Positions 32,494 to 43,000 of a stretch of DNA of 46,807 nt are shown here, in pieces. A program made the translations under genes and the position numbers. The number at the start of each line of letters is the position of its first letter. Within the stretch, counting starts at the first letter, position 1. The DNA is taken from positions 1 through 46,807 of the forward strand of contig JACGCK010000303.1 in assembly GCA_014925825.1 (NCBI GenBank), given 5' to 3'. The notes below the pieces were generated by a model, which was not told the origin of the DNA, ran no database searches, and saw nothing but the letters and a program-made list of their open reading frames with translations. Source of the DNA: Pholiota molesta. Taxonomy: Eukaryota > Basidiomycota > Agaricomycetes > Agaricales > Strophariaceae.

Positions 32494-32584
32494 TGCCACG
32501 TACCCGGATTGAACGAGTGACCTTCTCATTGGCCTAGCAACGAATGCTTACAAGTGAGACGCGCTACCACTACGCCAACGCGGC
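32494..32584 (-). tRNA. tRNA-Thr(UGU) with a 19-nt intron
   Basis: On the minus strand all arms fold. The acceptor stem GCCGCGT pairs with ACGTGGC (one G-T), the D stem GCGT pairs with GCGC, the anticodon stem TCTCA pairs with TGAGA, and the T arm is ACTCG-TTCAATC-CGGGT. The anticodon TGT is at 32552-32550. A 19-nt intron (32548-32530) sits one base 3' of the anticodon, the standard eukaryotic position; removing it leaves 72 nt. CCA is not encoded. A run of six T directly after the 3' end is a Pol III terminator. Confidence 0.95.
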
Positions 32585-34148
32585 TTGTGTTGATAATCTT
32601 GTGCGGTAAAATTCATTGGGGTTTCGCCAATATGTGCTCTCCTCATAGCTTCAGTTCGAACAATCCCTTTGGATATGAACTGGCGGATTTTTACTGAATT
32701 CTATATCCAGGATATTTCGGATTGATCATGTCAATGGGCCCGACCCAAGGATAGTCATTCCGACTCATCAAGGAGACATGCCGACAAGTTCGATTGTCAT
32801 CTATCATTTGGTCTGTTTTGAGAGACTACCAATACCCAACCGGTCATTTCTACTTTCAATCTGCTACCACCATCGCATGTTCTTCCGGCGCTTATGGTGT
32901 TCCATTTCAGTTACGCTTTCTTCTTACATTCTTTGGACTTTGTAACAGCAGGTTTACCCTACATCAGAGCGTCTTCAACTTCTAGAGTGTTTTCTTGACA
33001 AGTTCATCTTATTTGCCGGCCACGCAAAACATCACGCGGTATTCGCTATCCTCTGGACTCTGGATTCTGGAAACTTGCGGATGAGACTTAGGATGCTAGG
33101 GCGCCGTCCAACATGATAGGCGGTGCGCCAGATGTAGAGCGAGGTCATCAGGCCAATGACAGGCTCTAGACTCCAAGCTCTGTAAAGCCTCGTTCCCTTT
33201 TCTCTCATCGACACTCCTTTGAATCCCTTTGAATCCCTCCAAGGCGCACCTGACGCATTGTCAGTGTCCTGGACAAGAATATGGGGAGTTTGGACAGGAT
33301 GTCAAGAAAGGTGTCCACATGTACCAATACTGCGGACGCCGGCACCGCTCACCGACATCCAGGTGGCAATGACAGCGCATGTGTACATCCGACAGTGACT
33401 TCTGTTACGATAGCGCCGATAATTGGCGCAATTATGGTATGTAATCTAGACGCTTGTAGACCTCCCTATCAAGACGTCGTTTTCTTTGACCTATGTGAGC
33501 TCCTATCATTGTCCTTTTAACTTATCGGGGGAGTCAGTTTGAAAAACTTGGCAGTTACTCGCTGGTCACTCATTTAATGACGTGTAAGTATCGATAAATT
33601 ATCTTAGCATTCTTCTACAGTAATGTTATTAGAAATCTGTCTTCATGCATTTGAATCAGGTACTGTCAAGTGCCGGATGTAAAAACTTACTTTTAAACAT
33701 AACATTGGGTCCGTGCGAAGCATTTGAATCAGGAGCTAATTACATACAACGATCGTGTCGGTGAATCACAAACCATTCGAGAGCCTTCCATCATCCCAAA
33801 CCACTCATGATGCATCTCATGGATGCACAGTCCTGAGAACTAGATCAGGCGACACTATTGGGTTGAGGTAAGTCATTATCCTTTGCCGAATGATAACGAA
33901 TTAATGTATTCCTATATGTATAACATCTTTGTTAGCATCCAGGCAACAGGCTCACCTCACTTCCCCTCAACGGAAGATCTCTTCTTCAACGACAGCTGTT
34001 AGCTGCGTTCTTCCTGTCACCGCGTGAGCCTTCAATATTCAATGACTGCGTTTCGTGACTGACTTTTCCTCATACTTAAACCCAGCACCTAGAATTTTTT
34101 TTTGAAAAACTTCTCTTTCTACTCTCACGACGAAACACGAAACACGCG
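32585..34148. other. Gene-free stretch upstream of the MFS gene
   Basis: No supported gene. A short direct repeat (tttgaatccc twice, near 33220-33238) is visible. The last 80 bp (ttttttttgaaaaacttctctttctac) are the likely leader of the transporter gene. Confidence 0.5.
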
Positions 34149-35967
34149 ATGGACGACACGACTACTACTGCTATCGACGAAAGAACGCATTTACTAGCGG
34201 ATGACAATACCACCCCAAAGCCACCGACAAGAACCCCCCTTCCAAAACTGCAAATCGCCATCGTATTGCTTTGCCAAGTATGCGAACCCATTGCAGGCCA
34301 ATCCATTTTTCCATACATTAACCAAGTATGTCCCTACGTGCGACATGCACTCATGCGGGTCTGACGCCATCCATCACCTTTAGCTCATCAGCGAGCTGGA
34401 CGTTACCGGCGGTGATGAACGCAAAGTTGGATATTATGCTGGAATGATTGTTCGGTGCTTCTCTTTCTCCGCCAGGCCGCAACTGACCTTCTCTTCCAGG
34501 AATCTTTATTCTTCGCTACTGAGGCTCTGACAGTGCTCCAATGGAGTAGAGCCTCCGACCATATTGGTCGAAAACCAGTCCTTTTGATTGGACTGTTCGG
34601 AATAGCGCTGTCGATGCTTTCTTTTGGACTTTCGCGAAGTTTTTGGATGCTTGTTGTCAGGTAGGATCCTTATTTCTTTCGATTTTTATGTATGAATTAA
34701 TCTTGGTCCACTGCAGTCGTTGTTTTAATGGGTTGCTCAATGGGAATATCGGTATGGCCGGACGCAGACCCTCGTCTTCGTATTCGCTTCATTAACCTTT
34801 GTCAACCAGGCGTAATGAAGAGCGTCATGGGTGAACTCACAGATTCAACAAATCGAGCAGAGGGCTTCTCTTTGATGCCTGTAGTCTGGGGTTTTGGAGC
34901 AACAGTTGGGTAAGTAACTCTATTACAAGTTTATGATTCCGCTAACACAAGTTTAGACCCTTCCTTGGAGGTACATTGGCTCGGCCCCACGAAAACTTTC
35001 CTAAATACTTCTCGGGAACTTTTTGGAAGACCTATCCGTATTTTCTGCCTTGTGTGGTTCCGGCGTGCTTCGTTCTGTTCGCTTTTACGGTCGCTCTTCT
35101 CGTTTTCAAAGAAGTAAGTTCTGATAAGGCTTCACTTTCCCACTCTAACTATCTAACCATTTATTTTTGCGGTAGACAAATCCGCGGAGAAAACACAATG
35201 CCGTTACTCTCCTCGAAAGTCACGATAGCACAAAAACCAAATTTCATGATGACCCTGTGGCACTTCGCGAACTCCTCATTTACCCTGTTCTTATCTCGGT
35301 CTCTAACTACGTTGTATTGGCGTTCTTGAGCATCGCATTTGGTGCGCTGTTTCCTCTCTTTTTGGCGATGCCATTAGAGATAGGAGGCCTCCACCTTGAA
35401 CCGCGTTCCATCGGCTTCATCATAGGCGCATATGGCGCAGGTGGTGCGATCTTCCAAGCGCTATTCTTCGCGCGTATTGTGCGCCATTTTGGCGAAAGAA
35501 AAGTCTTCATTACTGCCATTTCCACTTATCCGCCGATATTTGTCATCCTGCCCATGGTTAACTTCTGCGCGCGCCATTTCGGTCGTGACTCCATCCTGGT
35601 ATGGTCTTTGATTGGTCTGCTGGTGTGCACCCTGGCATTTAACGATATCGCATTCGGTACGTCTTTCACTTGCAGTTGGGCCTGAGCTTCTGTGCTGAAG
35701 AATGACATTATAGGGACTATATTCATGTACATCACCTCATCGGCGCCTAACAAACGCTCCCTGGGAGCAACAAATGGTCTTTCCCAGACCAGTGTCTCCA
35801 TCGCGAGGGCCATCGGACCTGCTCTAGTGACTTCGCTCTTCTCTTACTCCGTTGAGAAGAACATTTTAGGAGGCAATGCTGTCTATGCAGTTTTCCTGAC
35901 CCTCTCCTGCTTTGCAATTGTCCTTGCAACACGGCTTCCAGACAAAGTATGGGACGACAAATCCTGA
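34149..35967 (+). CDS. Major facilitator superfamily transporter
   Basis: Eight exons, 34149-34325, 34384-34449, 34500-34660, 34717-34751, 34810-34909, 34957-35113, 35176-35656 and 35714-35967, splice in phase to 476 residues. It is a twelve-helix MFS protein of the fungal type related to yeast YCR023C and plant ZIFL proteins. Helix 1 is LQIAIVLLCQVCEPIAGQSI; the loop 2-3 signature is WSRASDHIGRKPVLLIGLFG; helix 4 has SRCFNGLLNGNIGVMKSVMG with ELTDSTN following; helix 5 has MPVVWGFGATVGPFLGG. The second half runs from LLIYPVLISVSNYVVLAFLS to FLTLSCFAIVLATRLP. The N-terminus is short and acidic (MDDTTTTAIDERTHLL, with a possible dileucine sorting signal). Substrate not predictable. No frame damage. 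Confidence 0.93.
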
Positions 35968-36351
35968 GCGTTTTTATTGATAACTTGATCGACCAAGGCT
36001 CGGAAGTTGACCAAGCTTTTCATTGAACACCCACAGTAACACGTTCCGGTTGGATGCCTCCAACGCGTAGCTAGAGTTCTTACTTCTTGGAATGCATCTG
36101 GGATATAGCTACCCTGTGTGAATCAAAGCAGAAAGCATAAGTCTCTAACTTGTCAGAGGAAGAGGAATTTCAATTTGACTGCTTGTAATCACGGTCCGAA
36201 CTTCAGATCCTCCGTCACATGACCTAAAATTAAATCCTTCACAGTGACAATCACATTGGCAAAGTTGTCCAGCTGAACTTTTGATTCTGATTCTTGAACG
36301 TCATCAGGCATCCACATTCCAAAGTACCTGCTGCATCGAACCCGAAAACAC
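35968..36351. other. Intergenic between MFS and Tan1-like genes
   Basis: Contains the transporter 3' UTR and the promoter of the next gene in the same orientation. No other feature seen. Confidence 0.5.
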
Positions 36352-37724
36352 AATGTCTGAAACCAAACGAAAGTCACAGGGAACCGATGACCGCCGCAAG
36401 AAAAAGTATCGATCTGTGAGGACATTGACCTTCATGAACACGTTCCGGTTGTTAAACTTCGCCACCAGGACGGCACGCCAATCTGGGGCAAACGACATGT
36501 GGAAGGGCCTGGGGTCTGGGTGAGCTGTGCGTCGAGATCACTGTATGAAAAACCTTCATTGAATTCCCAATAGGTGTGAAAGGAAAGGAAAAACAAGCAG
36601 TCGGAGAAGTGTATGAGCTTTTCGAGTCGGTTTGTCGCAATCACTTCTAATCCGCACGTTACTCTCTGACATCAGGATAGATAGGTTCCGAGTTGTGGCC
36701 TGTAGAGACTCCAGAAGGGAAAGATATGGACAACGATGAGGATTCGGACGAGGGTCTTAGCTTGGAGGATCAAATCGCAAAAGAACTATCGGACATGAAG
36801 CGCCCGCGAGGTGCAAATTCACAGCAACGGTTCGGTGGGACCGTCCTTCCTGTGTATTTACCCGTGTTCTGATTAGGGCTGTCCTCGCCGTTCTTACAGC
36901 GAATTGTCAAACAAATACCCCATGTGGTTGGTACCTTGTCTCCGGATCGTCCATTCTCTGTCTGACAAGTCAAAAACTAGTTCTTTTCATATCGTGCAAA
37001 CCCCCTGTGAATCCTGTGGAACTGGTAGTGGAGCATATTAAAAGAGTTCAAGAAACTGGTGTAACTCGCACACGGTGAGCTCGGCGATTATATTATATCG
37101 TCCACAATCCTTAATTTTACAATAATTAGATACCTCCAACGTCTTGTTCCAGTTTCAGGAACTTGTGTTGCAAATCCCCCAGAAATTAAATCCCTCTGCG
37201 AACGAATTTTCAAAGGCTTTTTTGAAAAGAATCCCGACACTAAATACACTGTGGGTGTTGCAATATTGTAGTGTTCGATGATATATCTAATGATTGTGGT
37301 ATTTCAGTACAAAATCGAATTACGCGTTCGGAACCACAACACTGTCCCTCGCCCGATTTTGATCCAAACGATAGCTCAGAGCGTTCCCGAAGGTCATACC
37401 GTTGATCTAGATGATCCGCAGCTATTCGTTTTGGTCGAAGTGTTTAAAGTAGGTCGTTCTTGGTCGATCAATTCTGACATTAGCTGATTAGGTGTACTTC
37501 AACAACAGAGTATCTGTGGTATCTCTATCGTCGAGGATTACTATAAAATGCAGAAGTTCAATGTCATGGAAATTGTCAACAAGAAGAATCGAACTACTCA
37601 GCCAGAGGAGGGTCGAGTATTCCCCGCTGTCAATAAGCTATCTCAGATCGCAGGTGACCGAATGGAAAAGACCAGTGAGGAAATCGAGGAGAAGGAAGAA
37701 GAAATCAAAGTGGATGCGAAGTAG
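36352..37724 (+). CDS. TAN1: THUMP-domain protein, Tan1/THUMPD1 homologue (tRNA ac4C modification)
   Basis: Nine exons, 36352-36414, 36469-36526, 36574-36629, 36681-36834, 36900-36926, 36981-37074, 37130-37250, 37308-37448 and 37509-37724, give 309 residues, close to yeast Tan1 (289). Tan1 is the tRNA-binding partner of the acetyltransferase Kre33/NAT10 for N4-acetylcytidine at C12 of tRNA-Ser and tRNA-Leu. Conserved parts: a basic N-terminus (RKKKYR), GPGVWVSCVKGKEKQAVGE and ELWPVETPE, an acidic linker, ANCQTNTPCVLFISCKPPV, then the THUMP core (about 150-250) with RYLQRLVPVSGTCVA, YKIELRVRNHNTV, VDLDDPQLFVLVEVFKSICG, and finally SIVEDYYKMQKFNVMEI. Two small details decide the splicing: donor T|GTGCGT after VWVS, and acceptor GGATAG| before IGSELW. 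It converges on the TEA gene. Confidence 0.93.
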
Positions 37725-38303
37725 GCAACGAATTATTCGTTTCATATGTAATGCGATACACATCCTTCTGAATAACGCTCTCGCCCACACATTGTCAGTA
37801 AATCCAAGCAACACGGGTCATTGAAATGCCTAGAAGCCCTTTAACCCGGACCCTCACACATCAAAGTAGATGAAGCACAACTTAAGAGTTACGGCAGATA
37901 GTTGCTGCTATCATCGACAAGGTAAAAATGCCATGGAAATGAACAGATGAGCCCGCGAACCGACCCCGGACCAACAAGTGGGATATAAGAATACTTAGAT
38001 CAATAGAATCTCCATCGAGCAGTACTATACAGGGGCGTTGATTACAGTTGCACATTGTATACTTATCGTATTTGATTCTTAGACACACTCAGCGAGATAA
38101 GATCATCGTAGTAGCGTTATATACAGATGATAGTACATTAAGTGTACATTAGTTTCAGTTAATACATGTATAAATAGAGATTGGACGTTAAATAGTTATC
38201 TACGGTTACCAAAAAAATGTGCACAGAATCCCAGACAAGAAGATTTTCCAATGATATAGAACGAGGGCAGCTGCAGACATATCATGCATTCCCGAGATGG
38301 AGA
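37725..38303. other. Intergenic between convergent Tan1 and TEA genes
   Basis: AT-rich shared 3' region. Repeated tacattag/agtacatt motifs lie at 38130-38166. No gene seen. Confidence 0.5.
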
Positions 38304-40014
38304 TCATGAATAGTAGAGCTCAAGCTGATGAGGATATGGCAATGGAACCGGCGCATAAAGGATACTTGCTTCTTGATTGACGTGGGTCGCCTTCGGGGTT
38401 GATTCAAACACGACTTGCTGAGAGCTCTGATATTGGGCATATGATGATACCATGTCGGTCGTCAATGCAAGATTCGCAGTCGCATCAGTGTTGCGATACT
38501 TCCTACTTAGAGGCAAGAGATATTCGTTGCCCAGCTGGTCGTCTATGTCGGGTATCTGCCATGTGGAGGTCGCTGCATGAGGCGTTGTTGATAGAGAATG
38601 AGATAGATCTGAATTCATAGACGACTGTATCTGATATTTGTATGCCGTTATTGAGTTCGGGATTGGCGGTTATGAGTGATTTGGTTACGTACCTGACTAA
38701 TGGGAGCAGGCGAAGGATACAGCGACGAGGTTGAGAGGGATGACCGACGCGAGCCATTGGCTGAGGCATCAAACCTGTAGACGATGGTAATCCCCTGATT
38801 TGCGTTGCTGCTGGCATTATGGCTACTGGAATTTGCAGCCGATCCTGCATACACCGGTTTCACGTTTTGGACGATAGTATATCGCCTAAGATCTACAATG
38901 AAAGATGGTCAACACCAGAACGTTGATCAATGGACAGTATCTATCACACCTTGACTGGAGCACAAGGTTCCCCAGAAATCAGAGACAAGCTCTGTGCGAT
39001 ACAACCATCCGGATCTATCGACTGGAGACGATAAGCACATCAGCGGCGCAGCTTCAATGTGGACGGGTGTCTTCTGGCCAGCAGAATACACCATAAATGT
39101 GGACTCCGGTGCGAGTGAGCACTGGGAGCGAAATTCCATGGACTTAGACAGATAAGGGAGATTATTTGGGGACGCCGATTTGTGGGAAATCAAGCCACTG
39201 GGAGTATAAGACGACGGCGCGAGTTGGATAATCTGAGGGTGGGACGAGCTGTTACGGATGAGATGGATAGATGGAATTGGGGCGGGCCATAATTCTGTCG
39301 GTAATGATAGCTTAACATACACAAAATTGTGTGCAGGGGCGTGCTGGAGGCTTTCCATCCGGGGAGAGGGCGATGCTCCGTGGCTGCTGTCTGTTTGGGA
39401 GTCTGCCGACGAGGGCTCCGGTGTATTGCGATGTGATATAAGCTGAAGTACTACACGATCGACATGAATTGGAATTCCATGCGCAGTGGAAATGAAACGT
39501 ACTGTGTTCTTTCTTACACGTATCTCGTAGCTGTTGTAACCGACTGCCGACTTGCTTAGGCGTTCTTCTCTTGCCTGTTTCCTCATAGATATAATCGGAG
39601 ATGAATCGGTTGCGCATCGGAAAGCGGCCCATGACTTTTTCTGACTTGGACCCGCAGCATCCGGTCGGTACTTTTCGAGGGCTGTAGACATTTAGAGTAA
39701 TGATGAACAAGCGCTCCTATGCGGATAAAATTAGAATTACCTTCTAATAGCGCGGCTTCCCTATAGCTCAGTCAGCAAAATATAAAATACTATCGATTTG
39801 CGACTCACAGAAGCGGTGGCCAGACAGCTTCGCCCTTTCCTTTAAGGGTCTTCCAGCTTTTACGACCAGTAGCAACGAATTGAGCAGCATCCCGAGACTT
39901 CTCCTCCTCAGAAGGCGTGTAAGATAGGTCGGCCACTGTAGTAGCCATCACAAAGCTAAACTCTCGTTCAACGTGAGGAGTAGGGACACCCAGATGCCAA
40001 TCATTGAAAGGCAT
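38304..40014 (-). CDS. TEA/ATTS-domain transcription factor (Tec1/AbaA/TEAD family; one apparent frameshift)
   Basis: Six exons on the minus strand: 40014-39809, 39760-39741 (20 nt), 39681-39518, 39450-38950, 38892-38693 and 38630-38304; about 472 residues. The TEA domain (about 60-130) is nearly complete: GEAVWPPLLEAALLEALEKY then RPD, GRFPMRNRFISDYIYEETGK then RRTPKQVGSRLQQLRDT. This DNA-binding fold recognises CATTCC/T-type sites; relatives control conidiation (AbaA), filamentation (Tec1) and Hippo output (TEAD). Within it the frame shifts by one base at cagaaaaagtcatggg (minus strand, about 39630-39645): LEKYRPDAAGPSQK is in one frame and VMGRFPMRNRF in another. A sixth A in the AAAAA run would repair it. 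The C-terminal 330 residues are Ser/Pro-rich with globular stretches. Start 40014 is the first ATG; ATG 39948 (MATTVADLSYTPSEEE) is an alternative. Confidence 0.88.
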
Positions 40015-41100
40015 TTCGACCAGTGTTCGAATAAGTCTGAGATCAAGAACTAGAGAACGAGGTGGGATGGAGGTACAAGAAGAAGCAAAGACCTCGAAGC
40101 TTTAAGGCGCAGAGCAGATTGTGATGATGACTGGTTGAATGCCGACTGAGGAAGAGAAACGACGTGAGCAGGGGTGTTACCTATGTATAATTTTATACTT
40201 CCTCCCAGTTCTTTGGCCAGTGAATGAGCCCCGATCATTTCTTCGACTAGATCTGTCTGAACGACATATGTAGCCGTCGAGGATCTCATCTGGAGATATA
40301 CCACCTTAGTGTGCGCTAAAGCGACGCCAGATTTGGGGCAGCCTCAAACGTCGATCCCAATCTAAATCGATCAGGCGACCATCATCACTGTCACAACAAT
40401 CCCTGGGATTCCAATGCTAGGATTCTAAGGCTATCGTTTGATGGATGCCGCGAATTATGTAGGATTCCCAACAACAATCAGTGCCGACTCTGGGCCACCA
40501 GGAATCAAGGGATTGCAAAGAGTCTGACGCGTGAGCAAACTCATTCTGCAGACGCGTCCAATATCAAGGACTTCCAAATTGCATGACTTGAAATTTTTAC
40601 AAGACCGGTCCCAGATGGTCGAAAGAATAGCCCTGTTTAACTTATCCTAACCCGTTCATGCAGGGTACGAAAACATGGGGTTAGAAGAAAGAACTTACAA
40701 GGAACATGACAGTCAAATGCAATGATTGCAGTGAATCCCCATGTTCCTGTTTGCCACGTGATATCATATGTGATGATGGCAGGTGATGGCACAGCGCGCT
40801 AATTTTAGATTCACCGCCTGGGGCATTCAAGTTGGCCAGTTCGAAGAAATGGATTAGAAAGTAGGTCTCCAGCCGCAAGGAACTTGGTGTCTGTAAGCAC
40901 AGTTAGATAAAGGGTTATGTTTAGCCATACATTTTTGCAACAAGTTCTTCGCCGATCTCTTTCCGACGCCCATGTTCGCCGGGGGCCCCACGGGGCACTC
41001 ACTGGGCGGCATATGTGCGAACAAAGGTGGGATCCGAAATTCATCGATTCTTCTGACCACCATGCACCCATATTCTAACCTCCGCTGTCGAAAACTGCGT
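40015..41100. other. TEA gene upstream region
   Basis: Likely promoter and leader of the TEA gene. A minus-strand frame 40050-40304 is open but has no known domain or usable splice to the TEA gene. Nothing else recognised. Confidence 0.4.
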
Positions 41101-43000
41101 CGATGTGTCGCCTATGTGGTAAGGACGGCTGGCATTTGATATGCGGTCCCTTGTTGAGAGTATGTGCATTCTGCGAAGTCCAAAACTATTGCCTCGTGCT
41201 TACTGTATTTGTCGGCAGATGTTTCCAACAGGTTTCGACGTACCCTTCTACTTCACAATTCTGTTCCCAAACTCCCAAAGTCTCCGCTGGCTGCTGCAAG
41301 TGGATAAAAAACCGAGATCCGGAAGCATCTGCGAAGCACAGAAGCGTTTGCTTACTACCCTGGACGGCGAAGTGTAGCCATTGTCAAAAAGGCACCCTTA
41401 TCACTGCTCTGAGGTCAGGAATGTGTGAGTTTGTCGTATTATTGGCCGGATGCTGGTGGTTCTAAAGTTGTTATGGAGGGCAAGGTTTTCAATTCAGTAC
41501 GAGGGTCTGCTGTTGAAGTCATCCCCTTTGACACTGAAGAATCTGGCGGTGGCACACCTGTGATTTCGTCACTGATTGTCGAGAATATTCTACCACTGTC
41601 TTCCAAGCCATAATTCCCTGATCAGAAAAAGCCAGAAAGCAGTTTCGACTAACGGCTAGCGTCTGAATGGCTTTTAAGCATCACATGGTAGTAGATTGCA
41701 CACAAATACTCCAATCTGCGTCGTGGTGTATGTCAGATTGAATGCGAAGATTGCTCGTAACATGTACGTAAAACGGAAGACCAAAACGCAGAGCCCACTA
41801 AAATCAAGTCCACCAATAAACGGGCGTTAGGGACACGCAGCCTTTCAGTTCTCAGTTTTGGCGCTCCACAAGGACGGGAAACATGGTTGTCGCATGGGTT
41901 AACTTGATTATCGATGGAACGGCCTTGTCAGATTAAGACTGACAGAGTCAGCATCGTAACACGACATTGACGAGATCTCCGAAAGGTCAATCTTATGACC
42001 TTGGTTCAAATACCTTGCTGTAGATCTGTACTTCAACGTCGAGAAGCCTCTCTAATTCTAAAACTCCTGAGGTGCAAGATCCATCCCGTAGTATTCGTAA
42101 TGACAGTGAAAACGATAAGGAATTTGGGGTAAGCTACCCTAAAGATCGCAGAAACATCAGGTATCGCAACTGACGGCGAAGTCGCGGTGTCAAATTTAGA
42201 CGTAACGCAATTAACACACAACTTTCCTCGAGGCCGTTCTAAGGAAGTCGCTGGGTGGAATTTGGTGCATGCGACATGGAGAAGATCAGAATTTCCGGTT
42301 ACTTGATTTCTTGCAGGCTTTCAGCAACAGAACGAGCTAGATTCTCTTGGTATGCTTGTGAAATTGACTCCAATAAGGTATACCAGGAGTACACCAGTGT
42401 CATCACAGCAGTCGATGTCAGTTAAGATATAAGGTGAGTGCTTCGATATATGTCACATATTTTAAATGAGGCAACTAGTTTTCTCACCACGGCAAATGGA
42501 TCGAAACAGGGCATTAGATCATTGCCATCAGCGGCGACCACAGGACTGAGGAGGTCCTGTCAGAGGACCCCATGTCTGGGTTTGCATAATCCAAACTATG
42601 TATGCCAAAGATATAACGCAATTATTGCAGATGGTACTTTCTCAAATCAACCATGGAGTAGTCTAAAGCTCATTCCATAGTAGCCTTACAGCTAGCTCGT
42701 TCACATCATCATACGGTAGGCATTTTGTCTTGGACTAAGTACTTTGGACGAAGCTAGTACAGGGCGCCCACGGAAGGCAACTTAGGGAAGGCGGAGTCCC
42801 ATACGGCATCACCGACAATCACTCAGTCAAGCCCTTGCACCCCTGCACTTCAATTTCAATAGAGCGGTGTTCGTCGGAAAACGACGGAAATACAATCCTT
42901 CCAGGAGGCAAGAATTCTGCCGCGCAGCCCATCTACCTATCCATAGATTCCTCAACGCATCCCAGGCGCATGACGGCCGCCGTCTGAATCTCCGCCGATG
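41101..43000. other. Gene-free stretch with unassigned open frames
   Basis: Plus-strand frames at 41141-41377 (contains FDVPFYFTILFPNSQSLRWL) and 41425-41613 (contains GSAVEVIPFDTEESGGGTPV) look protein-like and could be exons of a decayed or unusual gene. I found no in-phase splice joining them and recognise no family. Confidence 0.35.

Noticed and set aside
41940..42030. Possible tRNA because of ggttcaaatacc
   Set aside because: The flanking bases do not pair as a T stem, and no cloverleaf can be drawn.
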